DNA of 64,000 nucleotides from Amycolatopsis sp. DSM 110486. GTDB lineage: Bacteria; Actinomycetota; Actinomycetes; Mycobacteriales; Pseudonocardiaceae. The DNA lies in the NCBI RefSeq assembly GCF_019468465.1, contig NZ_CP080519.1:5945001-6009000 (forward strand), in the 5' to 3' direction. A model generated the notes under the pieces. It saw nothing but the letters and a program-made list of their open reading frames with translations, did not search any database and was not told where the DNA came from. Shown here piece by piece: positions 55,145 through 62,594 of this stretch. The stretch's first letter is position 1. The number at the start of each line of letters is the position of its first letter. Both the position numbers and the translations under genes were made by a program.

Positions 55145-57319
55145 ATGAGCCGACTTGCCGTGCTTCGCCACGACGTGCCCGCCTCGCTCGTGGTCTTCCT
55201 CGTCGCCGTGCCGCTCTCGCTGGGCATCGCGCTCGCGTCCGGGGCGCCGATCGTCGCCGGGCTGATCGCCGCTGTGGTCGGCGGTGTGGTCGCCGGAGCG
55301 CTGGGCGGCTCGCCGCTGCAGGTCAGCGGGCCCGCGGCCGGCCTGACGGTGATCATGGCCGAGACGATCGCCACCTTCGGGTGGGCCGTCACCTGCTTGA
55401 TCACGGTGCTCGCCGGTGCGCTGCAGGTGCTGCTGGGCCTGAGCCGCATCGCACGGGCGGCGCTGGCGATCTCGCCGGCCATCGTGCACGGGATGCTCGC
55501 CGGCATCGGCGTGACGATCGTGCTGGGCCAGCTCCACGTCGTGCTCGGCGGGCAGGCGCAGAGCTCCGCGCTGGAGAACATCGCCGAGCTGCCCGCGCAG
55601 GTCGTGGCCCACCACGACGCGGCGGCCGTGATCGGGCTGCTCACCATCGTGATCCTCGTGGTCTGGCCGCGCCTGCCCGCCGCTGTGCGCAAGGTGCCCG
55701 GGCCGCTCGCGGCGATCGCTTTCGCCACGGTGATCTCGCTCGTCGCGGGCATGACGTTGCCGCGCGTGGAGCTGCCCGGCGACCTGCTGCAGATCCGCTT
55801 CGCGCCGCAGCTGCCCGGCGAGGGCTGGACCGACGTCGCGCTGGCGGCGGTGACCATCGCGTTGATCGCGAGCGTCGAGAGCCTGCTCTCGGCCGTCGCC
55901 GTGGACAAGCTGCACACCGGCCCGCGCGCGAACCTCGACCGCGAGCTCGTGGGCCAGGGCGCGGCCAACCTCGTGTCCGGCGCGCTCGGCGGCCTGCCCG
56001 TGACCGGCGTGATCGTGCGCAGCTCCACCAACGTCGCCGCGGGCGCCAAGACCCGCGCGTCCGCGATCCTGCACGGCGTGTGGGTGCTGGTCTTCGTCGT
56101 CGCGCTCGCCGGGCTGATCGGGAACATCCCGCTGGCCGCGCTCGCCGGCCTGCTCGTGCACGTCGGCGTGAAGCTCGTGAACCCCGGCCACCTCAGGCAG
56201 GTCCTGCGCCACGGCGACCTCGCGCTCTACCTCGTGACGCTCGCTGGGGTGGTGGTGTTCGACCTGCTCACGGGCGTGCTCGCCGGGATCGTGCTGGCCG
56301 TGGCCCTCATGCTGCGCCGCACGGTGTGGTCCGGTGTCCACGCCGAGCGGGACGGCGACGAGTGGCGCGTGGTCGTGGAGGGCGTGCTCACATTCCTGTC
56401 CGTGCCGCGCCTGTCGAAGGTGCTCGGCGCCGTCCCGCCCGGCACGGTCGTGACCCTCGAGCTGGTCGCCGACTACCTCGACCACGCCGCCTTCGAAAGC
56501 CTGTCGAGCTGGCAGCAGGCCCACGAACGGGCCGGCGGCACCGTGGTCGTCGACGAGGTCGGCCACCCGTGGTTCGGCAAGGGCAAGGAGGGCACCCCGA
56601 CGCTGCGGCGCACGGCTGCGGCCGGCGCCGTGCCCCGCTGGCTCGCGCCGTGGTCCGACTGGCAGGCCGTCGACGTCCGCCTGCCCGGCCAGCGGACCCA
56701 CCGCGGCGCCACGGAGTTCCAGCGCCGGGCCGCGCCGCTGCTGAAGGAGACGCTCTCGGGCCTCGCCGACGGCCAGCGCCCGCACACGCTGTTCATCACC
56801 TGCGGCGACTCGCGCATCGTGCCCAACCTGATCACCACGTCGGGGCCGGGCGACCTGTTCACCGTCCGCAACATCGGCAACCTCGTGCCGCCCGCGCAGG
56901 CCGACCCGTCGATGAACGCCGCCGTCGAGTACGCGGTGGGGGTGCTGCACGTGCGCGAGATCGTGGTGTGCGGGCACTCCTCGTGCGGCGCGATGGGCGC
57001 GCTCGCCGACGGGCCGCCGGCCGGCACGGCGCTGGAGGGCTGGCTGCGCCACGCCGAGCCCAGCCTGCGCCGCGGCGGCCCGGTCACGCTCGGCGGCGAG
57101 CTTCCCGCCCGTGAACCCGACCGGTTGGCCCTGCACAACGTGCTGCAGCAGCTCGACCACCTGCGCGCGTACCCGCTGGTCGCCGAGGCCGAAGCCCGCG
57201 GCGAGCTGCTCCTCACGGGCCTGTACTTCGACGTCGGCGCGGCCCAGGTCTACCTGTCCGACCCGGTGGCGGGCGCGTTCGTGGCGGCGGGGACGCCGGT
57301 CACCCCACATCGTGGGTGA
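55145..57319 (+). CDS. SulP family anion transporter fused to beta-carbonic anhydrase, copy 2
   Basis: A 724-residue fusion laid out as copy 1: SulP membrane domain (about 1-390), STAS-like linker region (about 400-480) and a beta-carbonic anhydrase with Cys553, Asp555, Arg557, His611 and Cys614 (CGDSR, GHSSCGAM). The two copies share long identical stretches, such as 'GPGDLF' through 'RNIGNLVP' and 'AAVEYAVGVL', so they arose by tandem duplication. ATG 55145 is preferred; GTG 55139 is also in frame. The stop is 51 nt before bioD. A short hairpin overlaps the stop codon. Confidence 0.93.
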   Translation: MSRLAVLRHDVPASLVVFLVAVPLSLGIALASGAPIVAGLIAAVVGGVVAGALGGSPLQVSGPAAGLTVIMAETIATFGWAVTCLITVLAGALQVLLGLSRIARAALAISPAIVHGMLAGIGVTIVLGQLHVVLGGQAQSSALENIAELPAQVVAHHDAAAVIGLLTIVILVVWPRLPAAVRKVPGPLAAIAFATVISLVAGMTLPRVELPGDLLQIRFAPQLPGEGWTDVALAAVTIALIASVESLLSAVAVDKLHTGPRANLDRELVGQGAANLVSGALGGLPVTGVIVRSSTNVAAGAKTRASAILHGVWVLVFVVALAGLIGNIPLAALAGLLVHVGVKLVNPGHLRQVLRHGDLALYLVTLAGVVVFDLLTGVLAGIVLAVALMLRRTVWSGVHAERDGDEWRVVVEGVLTFLSVPRLSKVLGAVPPGTVVTLELVADYLDHAAFESLSSWQQAHERAGGTVVVDEVGHPWFGKGKEGTPTLRRTAAAGAVPRWLAPWSDWQAVDVRLPGQRTHRGATEFQRRAAPLLKETLSGLADGQRPHTLFITCGDSRIVPNLITTSGPGDLFTVRNIGNLVPPAQADPSMNAAVEYAVGVLHVREIVVCGHSSCGAMGALADGPPAGTALEGWLRHAEPSLRRGGPVTLGGELPAREPDRLALHNVLQQLDHLRAYPLVAEAEARGELLLTGLYFDVGAAQVYLSDPVAGAFVAAGTPVTPHRG

Positions 57320-57370
57320 TCCCACCCGGACGTGGTGCGCACCGGGTGCGGGTGACTAAGTTGATGGCCC

Positions 57371-58096
57371 GTGACCATGCTGGTGATGACGGGGACCGGG
57401 ACCGAGGTCGGCAAGACGATCACCACGGCGGCGATCGCGGCGCTGGCGCTCGGGCAAGGGCAGCGCGTCGCGGTGCTCAAGCCGGCCCAGACCGGGGTCG
57501 TGCCGGGCGAGGCGGGCGACCTCGACGAGGTCGTGCGCCTGGCCGGCAAGGGCGTGACCACGCGTGAGCTGCGGCGCTACCCCGACCCGCTCTCCCCGGA
57601 GGCGGCGGCTCGGCGCAGCGGCCTGCCGACGCTGGGCCCGGGCGAGATCGCGGCCGCCGCCACCGCACTCGACGCCGAGCACGACCTCACGCTCGTGGAG
57701 GGTGCCGGTGGCTTGCTGGTGCGCTTCGACGCCGACGGCAGCGGGCTGGCCGACGTCGCGTGGGCGCTCGGCGCGCCGATCGTGATCGTGGCCCAGCCGG
57801 GCCTCGGCACGCTCAACGCGACGGCGCTGACCGCTGAGGTCGCGACGCGGCGCGGCCTCAATGTCGTGGGTGTGGTGGTCGGCGCGTGGCCGGCCGAGCC
57901 GGATCTCGCGTCCGTGGAGAACCTGCACGACCTGCCCACCGCGGCAGGGGCACCCCTGCTCGGGGTGCTGCCCGGGGGGCTGGCGGCGACGGATCACGAT
58001 ACGTTCGTGGAACGGGCGCGCGCCGGGCTCTCGCCGTGGTTCGGCGGGGAGTTCGACCCGGAGGCTTTCACGCGGGCCGCTTCCGTGAATAAGTGA
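57371..58096 (+). CDS. bioD: Dethiobiotin synthetase
   Basis: Carboxylates DAPA with CO2 and ATP to close the ureido ring. The 241-residue protein has the P-loop GTGTEVGKT near the N terminus, 'KPAQTG' (substrate lysine), '[12 protein letters not shown]' (Mg-binding Glu) and '[17 protein letters not shown]'. GTG 57371 is taken; ATG 57377 is an alternative. TAAGTT at 57357-57362 may be a -10 box. Directly downstream of the SulP-CA pair and 85 nt before bioB. CO2 is its substrate, which makes the upstream transporters notable. Confidence 0.95.
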   Translation: MTMLVMTGTGTEVGKTITTAAIAALALGQGQRVAVLKPAQTGVVPGEAGDLDEVVRLAGKGVTTRELRRYPDPLSPEAAARRSGLPTLGPGEIAAAATALDAEHDLTLVEGAGGLLVRFDADGSGLADVAWALGAPIVIVAQPGLGTLNATALTAEVATRRGLNVVGVVVGAWPAEPDLASVENLHDLPTAAGAPLLGVLPGGLAATDHDTFVERARAGLSPWFGGEFDPEAFTRAASVNK

Positions 58097-58181
58097 CGGG
58101 CGTCGCAGCCCAGGCGGCGGGCTCTCAGGCACCATGACCGGAGAGCGCGTCCGTGCAGAAGTTCGACAGACAGGAGACGTC

Positions 58182-59213
58182 GTGACCGCAGTGGCGGGAA
58201 AGCCGGCCCAGGACATTTCGGACGTGCTGGCCGTCGCGCGCGAGCAGGTGCTCGAGCGCGGGGTCGGATTGTCTGAAGAACAGGTGCTGGCCGTGCTCCG
58301 GCTGCCCGACGAACGGCTCGGCGAGGCGCTGCAGGTCGCGCACGAGGTGCGCATGCGCTGGTGCGGCCCGGAGGTCGAGGTCGAGGGCATCGTCAGCCTC
58401 AAGACCGGCGGCTGCCCCGAGGACTGCCACTTCTGCTCGCAGTCGGGCCGCTTCCCCTCGCCGGTGCGCTCGGCGTGGCTCGACATCCCCGGCCTGGTCA
58501 AGGCCGCGCGCCAGACCGCCGAGACGGGTGCGACCGAGTTCTGCATCGTCGCCGCCGTGCGCGGTCCGGACAAGCGGCTGCTCTCGCAGGTCCGTGAGGG
58601 CGTGCAGGCGATCCGTGCCGACGGCAACGACATCCAGATCGCGTGCTCGCTCGGCATGCTCACCCAGGAGCAGGTCGACGAGCTCGTCGAGATGGGCGTG
58701 CACCGCTACAACCACAACCTCGAGACGGCGCGCTCGCACTTCCCGGACGTCGTGACCACGCACTCGTGGGAAGAGCGCTGGGACACCCTGCGGATGGTCG
58801 CCGAGGCCGGCATGGAGGTCTGCTGCGGCGGCATCATCGGCATGGGGGAGACCGTCGAGCAGCGCGCGGAGTTCGCCGTGCAGCTCGCCGAGCTGAGCCC
58901 GCACGAGGTGCCGATGAACTTCCTCATCCCGCAGCCGGGCACGCCGTACGAGAACTTCGAGATCGTCGAGGGCAAGGACGCGCTGCGCACGGTCGCGGCG
59001 TTTCGGCTCGCCATGCCGCGCACGATGCTGCGCTTCGCCGGCGGCCGCGAGCTGACCCTGGGCGACCTGGGCGCGGAGCAGGGCATGCTGGGCGGGATCA
59101 ACGCGATCATCGTCGGCAACTACCTGACGAACCTCGGCCGGCCCGCGAGCGCGGACCTGAAGATGCTCGACGAGCTGAAGATGCCGGTCAAGGCCCTCAG
59201 TGACAGCCTCTGA
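58182..59213 (+). CDS. bioB: Biotin synthase
   Basis: A radical SAM enzyme inserting sulfur into dethiobiotin. In 343 residues the CxxxCxxC motif is Cys78, Cys82, Cys85 (CPEDCHFC), and the [2Fe-2S] site cysteines lie in 'FCIVAAVRG' and '[12 protein letters not shown]'. The start is GTG 58182, chosen for AGGAGA at 5 nt; the frame is open from 58134. The coding end overlaps the next small gene by 14 nt. It is probably cotranscribed with bioD. Depends on iron-sulfur assembly and on the adjacent auxiliary protein. Confidence 0.96.
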   Translation: MTAVAGKPAQDISDVLAVAREQVLERGVGLSEEQVLAVLRLPDERLGEALQVAHEVRMRWCGPEVEVEGIVSLKTGGCPEDCHFCSQSGRFPSPVRSAWLDIPGLVKAARQTAETGATEFCIVAAVRGPDKRLLSQVREGVQAIRADGNDIQIACSLGMLTQEQVDELVEMGVHRYNHNLETARSHFPDVVTTHSWEERWDTLRMVAEAGMEVCCGGIIGMGETVEQRAEFAVQLAELSPHEVPMNFLIPQPGTPYENFEIVEGKDALRTVAAFRLAMPRTMLRFAGGRELTLGDLGAEQGMLGGINAIIVGNYLTNLGRPASADLKMLDELKMPVKALSDSL

Positions 59214-59406
59214 CCCACCCGCCTACTGCGTCCACTGTGGACAGGCGTCGCCCGGCGGCGCCGATCACGACGCCTGCCAAAACCCGCGCACGGCGCTCGA
59301 ACCGCCGCGGTTCTGCGTGTTCTGCGCCCGCCGGATGGTGGTGCAGGTGACGCCCGTCGGCTGGACGGCGCGGTGCAGCAGGCACGGCGAGACCGCCAGT
59401 GGTTGA
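59200..59406 (+). CDS. bsaP: Probable biotin synthase auxiliary protein
   Basis: A 68-residue cysteine-rich protein: Cys10-x2-Cys13, Cys26, Cys39-x2-Cys42 and Cys59-x2-His62, suggesting zinc or iron-sulfur binding. The GTG start at 59200 overlaps the bioB end by 14 nt, so it is translated with BioB. Its size, cysteine pattern and position match the small gene after bioB in M. tuberculosis (Rv1590), described in recent work as an auxiliary protein needed by mycobacterial BioB. I rely on memory for that work; the match was not tested. Confidence 0.8.
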   Translation: MTASDPPAYCVHCGQASPGGADHDACQNPRTALEPPRFCVFCARRMVVQVTPVGWTARCSRHGETASG

Positions 59407-59430
59407 CCGCGGGTGCTGACCGGTTACGCT
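59403..59430 (+). promoter_or_regulatory. Promoter upstream of the DUF2567 gene
   Basis: TTGACC (59403-59408) and TACGCT (59425-59430) are spaced by 16 nt, close to the primary sigma consensus. The -35 box overlaps the stop codon of the bsaP-like gene, so the DUF2567 gene may have its own promoter inside the bio operon. Confidence 0.6.
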
Positions 59431-59462
59431 CGGTCCGCACAAACGCAGGGAGGGAGTCCGGG

Positions 59463-60068
59463 GTGGTCGATTCCGCGGGCAAGGCAGCACACCGGTCGTC
59501 CGCCGTGGCCGACGCCTGGTCGGTGCCGAACCTCTTCTCACCGCACCGCGCGCGGCCGAAGGTCGTGGTGAAGGCCGACCTGCTGCCGGCCGTGAGCGTG
59601 CTGTCGACGGCGGGCCTGCTCGGCATCCCGCTCGGCTGGCTGTGGTCGCTGATGGCGCCGCCGCAGCGCGAGCGCGTGGTCACCGCCGACGGGCAGCGGG
59701 TGCCGCTGGAGCTGGAGAGCTGGCACCGCTTCGACGACCTCGCCATCTACGGCTTCCTGGCACTGGCCACGGGGCTGCTGATCGGTGTGATCGTGTGGCT
59801 GATGCGCGAACGCCGGGGCCCGGTCGTGTTCGTGGCCGCCGCCGGGGGCGCCGCGCTGGCCGGCTGGCTCGGCACGCAGATCGGCGTGGCGTTCGTGAAC
59901 TCGAAGTACGCCATCGACACCGCACCCGCGCTGGGCGCGGTGATCTCGGCGCCGCCGCAGCTGGAGTCCGGGTGGATCTGGCTGGCGGCCCCGTTGGTGA
60001 CCTCGCTCGTCTACGCGCTGCTCGCGGCGTGGAACGGCCGCGAGGACCTGGGCCGTCGGCTCGGCTGA
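59463..60068 (+). CDS. DUF2567 family membrane protein
   Basis: A 201-residue actinobacterial membrane protein with four helices: 'LLPAVSVLSTAGLLGIPLGWLW', 'LAIYGFLALATGLLIGVIVWLM', 'VVFVAAAGGAALAGWLG' and 'WLAAPLVTSLVYALLAAW', and a charged loop between the first two. Function unknown. GTG 59463 has AGGGAG 6 nt upstream and its own promoter. From memory this corresponds to Rv1591, which also follows the bioB-Rv1590 pair. It converges on the LON gene with a 4-nt gap. Confidence 0.85.
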   Translation: MVDSAGKAAHRSSAVADAWSVPNLFSPHRARPKVVVKADLLPAVSVLSTAGLLGIPLGWLWSLMAPPQRERVVTADGQRVPLELESWHRFDDLAIYGFLALATGLLIGVIVWLMRERRGPVVFVAAAGGAALAGWLGTQIGVAFVNSKYAIDTAPALGAVISAPPQLESGWIWLAAPLVTSLVYALLAAWNGREDLGRRLG

Positions 60069-60072
60069 GGCG

Positions 60073-60795
60073 CTAGTTGAGGTTCGCCGGCTTCGAGAAG
60101 TCGGCGAACTCGGTCGGCGGCAGCGGCACGGCGCTGAGCGTGTCCAGGAACCACGCCTCGCGGGTGAGCAGCCGGCAGACGATGCGCAGGCGCCGCAACG
60201 GGTGCGTCTCCTCCAGCAGCAGCTGGCGGTCTTCCAGCGGCAACAGGCAGTCGGCGGCGAGCTGGTAGGCGAGCTCGTTGACGTCGGCGTCGTCGTCCGG
60301 CGTGCTCCAGTCGTCGTCGTGCCAGGCGGCCTCGCAGTAGCGACGGTGGGCCGCGCGCGCGACTTCGCCGAGTCGTTGCCCCGGTTCGACCGCGCTGGCG
60401 GGCACGGCGTCGTCGGGCAGCCAGTCGACCACGCCCAACAGGTAGGGCGCCGACGTGCAGTCGAGCTCGCGCAGGCGGAAGCGCCGGGCGGCCTTGGTGA
60501 CCACGTCGTAGCGCCCGTCCGGCAGCCGCTTCGCTTCGCGCAGCACGGTGCTGCAGCCCACGTCGTACACATGGTCCAGACCACGCACTTCACGCACGAG
60601 CGGGGCACGCAGCGAGACCACGCCGAACTCGCGCCCCGGCACGGCGCCGCCCACGAGGTCGGCGGTCAGCTGGCGGTAGCGCGGCTCGAAGATGTGCAAC
60701 GGCAGGTGCGTACCGGGGAGCAGCACGGTCTGCAGTGGGAACAACGGCAGTGTCGCCGTCCCACTGGGGTTCTGCTCCTGCTCCGGCTCGGTCAC
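60073..60795 (-). CDS. LON substrate-binding domain protein
   Basis: A 240-residue protein consisting only of the N-terminal (PUA-like) domain of Lon protease: 'LPLFPLQTVLLPGTHLPLHIFEPRYRQL' is the family hallmark, and there is no ATPase or protease part. Such proteins may bind peptides or act as adaptors. GTG 60795 is preferred: a TACGGT box (60807-60802) lies exactly 6 nt upstream on its strand, so a leaderless mRNA is likely; the frame extends to 60822. Function not established. Confidence 0.85.
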   Translation of the reverse strand: MTEPEQEQNPSGTATLPLFPLQTVLLPGTHLPLHIFEPRYRQLTADLVGGAVPGREFGVVSLRAPLVREVRGLDHVYDVGCSTVLREAKRLPDGRYDVVTKAARRFRLRELDCTSAPYLLGVVDWLPDDAVPASAVEPGQRLGEVARAAHRRYCEAAWHDDDWSTPDDDADVNELAYQLAADCLLPLEDRQLLLEETHPLRRLRIVCRLLTREAWFLDTLSAVPLPPTEFADFSKPANLN

Positions 60796-60834
60796 GCGTC
60801 CACCGTACGGGTACCGGGGCACGCTCGCAGTCCA

Positions 60835-61533
60835 TCACCTTTTCGGCGGCGGCTTGAGGACTGCGAACGGGTCTGTGATCTGCATCCCTTTGCCCGCGAA
60901 GGAGAACAGCGCCGCCGGGCGCCCGCCGGCCCGACCGGGTGACGCGGTGTCCCCGGTGGGCACGAGGAGTCCCCGACGCGAGAGCACGCGTTGCAGGTTC
61001 GTCGCCGACACCCGGTAGCCCAGCGCGGCGGAGTAGAGCCCGCGCAGGGCCGAGATCGTGAACTGCTCGGGCGCCAGGGCGAAGCCGAGGTTGGTGTAGC
61101 TGAGCTTCGAGCGCAGCCGGTCGCGGGCGCGCAGCACGATCGCCTCGTGGTCGAACGCGGTGCGCGGCAGCGCGGTCACGTCGTGCCACTGCGTGTCCTC
61201 GGGGATCTCCGGGTCGACGTCCGACGGCACGAGCCCGAGGAACGCCGTGGCGACCACGCGCGGCCCCGGCACGCGGTCAGGCGCGCTGAAGACCGAGAGC
61301 TGCTCCACGTGCTTGAGCTGGCGCACGTCGACCTTCTCGGCGAGCTGGCGGCGGATGGACGTTTCGACGTCCTCGTCGGGGCGCAGCCGGCCGCCCGGGA
61401 GCGACCAGCGGCCCAGGTGCGGGTCGAGCGCGCGGCGCCACAGGAGCACGCGCAGTGTGTCCGAGCGCACTTGCAGGACTGCTCCCAGAACCTCGTGGGC
61501 CAAGGGGGTCTGGGTGTTAAGATGACTTCGCAC
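60835..61533 (-). CDS. nrtR: NrtR-type Nudix transcriptional regulator of NAD synthesis
   Basis: A 232-residue protein with an N-terminal Nudix domain (about 10-145) and a C-terminal winged helix (about 150-215, '[20 protein letters not shown]'). The Nudix box [20 protein letters not shown] keeps the Gly and first Glu, but its RE and EE pairs are changed (RQ, EK), as in regulators that bind ADP-ribose and lack hydrolysis. GTG 61533 sits next to the operator palindrome, with TATAAT 8 nt upstream, so it is leaderless. Divergent from nadA-nadB, its expected target. Mycobacterial Rv1593c (from memory) is the equivalent. Confidence 0.9.
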   Translation of the reverse strand: MRSHLNTQTPLAHEVLGAVLQVRSDTLRVLLWRRALDPHLGRWSLPGGRLRPDEDVETSIRRQLAEKVDVRQLKHVEQLSVFSAPDRVPGPRVVATAFLGLVPSDVDPEIPEDTQWHDVTALPRTAFDHEAIVLRARDRLRSKLSYTNLGFALAPEQFTISALRGLYSAALGYRVSATNLQRVLSRRGLLVPTGDTASPGRAGGRPAALFSFAGKGMQITDPFAVLKPPPKR

Positions 61534-61558
61534 GGTTTTCGATTATAAGGCGAAAACC
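61534..61558. promoter_or_regulatory. NrtR operator and overlapping divergent -10 boxes
   Basis: GGTTTTCG (61534-61541), a 9-nt spacer and CGAAAACC (61551-61558) form a perfect inverted repeat. The spacer holds TATAAT for the minus strand (61547-61542) and TATAAG for the plus strand (61544-61549). A repressor bound here would shut both the nrtR and nadA promoters. Confidence 0.85.
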
Positions 61559-61583
61559 CGTCGACGGTCCAGGAGGGCCACAC

Positions 61584-62594
61584 ATGACCACCACGGTTGA
61601 GCAGAACCTGACTCCGTACGGCGGGGTCGAGGCGAACGCGGACTGGGCGGAGGAGGTGCGCGAGCTCGCTCGTCAGCGCGACGCGGTGCTGCTGGCGCAC
61701 AACTACCAGGTCCCCGAGATCCAGGACATCGCCGACTTCACCGGCGACTCGCTGGCGCTGAGCCGCATCGCGGCGAGCAGCGACGCGTCCACGATCGTCT
61801 TCTGCGGCGTGCACTTCATGGCCGAGACCGCGAAGATCCTGGCGCCGCAGAAGACGGTGCTGATTCCCGACGCGCGGGCCGGCTGCTCGCTCGCCGACTC
61901 CATTTCCGGCGCCGAGCTGCGGGCCTGGAAGGCCGAGCACCCGGGCGCGGTCGTGGTGTCGTACGTGAACACCACCGCCGAGGTGAAGGCGGAGACGGAC
62001 ATCTGCTGCACGTCGTCGAACGCGGTCGACGTGGTGGCTTCGATCCCCGCTGACCAGGAAGTTCTCTTCCTTCCCGACCAGTTCCTCGGCGCGCACGTGA
62101 AGCGCATGACGGGCCGGCAGAACATGCACATCTGGGCCGGCGAGTGCCACGTCCACGCCGGCATCAACGGGGCCGAGCTGGCCGCGCGGGCCGAGGAGAA
62201 CCCCGACGCCGACCTGTTCATCCACCCCGAGTGCGGCTGCGCGACGTCGGCGCTCTACCTCGCGGGCGAGGGCGTGGTGGCGCCGGAGCGGGTGAAGATC
62301 CTGTCCACCGGCGACATGGTGCACGCGGCTCGGGACACGAAGGCCCGCTCGGTGCTGGTGGCGACCGAGATCGGCATGATCCACCAGCTGCGCAAGGCCG
62401 CGCCGGAGATCGACTTCCGCGCGGTGAACGACCGGGCGTCCTGCCGGTACATGAAGATGATCACGCCAGCCGCGCTGCTGCGGAGCCTGCGCGAAGGCGC
62501 GGACGAGGTCCACGTGGACCTCGAGACCGCCGCCAGGGCGCGGGCCTCGGTGCAGCGGATGATCGAGATCGGGCAGCCCGGCGGCGGCGAATGA
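61584..62594 (+). CDS. nadA: Quinolinate synthase
   Basis: Condenses iminoaspartate with dihydroxyacetone phosphate to quinolinate using a [4Fe-4S] cluster. In 336 residues the family motifs appear: '[19 protein letters not shown]', '[14 protein letters not shown]', '[13 protein letters not shown]', 'IHPECGC' and 'CRYMKMIT'. Cluster cysteines are among these. ATG 61584 follows AGGAGGG and lies 25 nt after the operator. The stop overlaps the nadB ATG (ATGA), so nadA and nadB are coupled. Confidence 0.96.
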   Translation: MTTTVEQNLTPYGGVEANADWAEEVRELARQRDAVLLAHNYQVPEIQDIADFTGDSLALSRIAASSDASTIVFCGVHFMAETAKILAPQKTVLIPDARAGCSLADSISGAELRAWKAEHPGAVVVSYVNTTAEVKAETDICCTSSNAVDVVASIPADQEVLFLPDQFLGAHVKRMTGRQNMHIWAGECHVHAGINGAELAARAEENPDADLFIHPECGCATSALYLAGEGVVAPERVKILSTGDMVHAARDTKARSVLVATEIGMIHQLRKAAPEIDFRAVNDRASCRYMKMITPAALLRSLREGADEVHVDLETAARARASVQRMIEIGQPGGGE

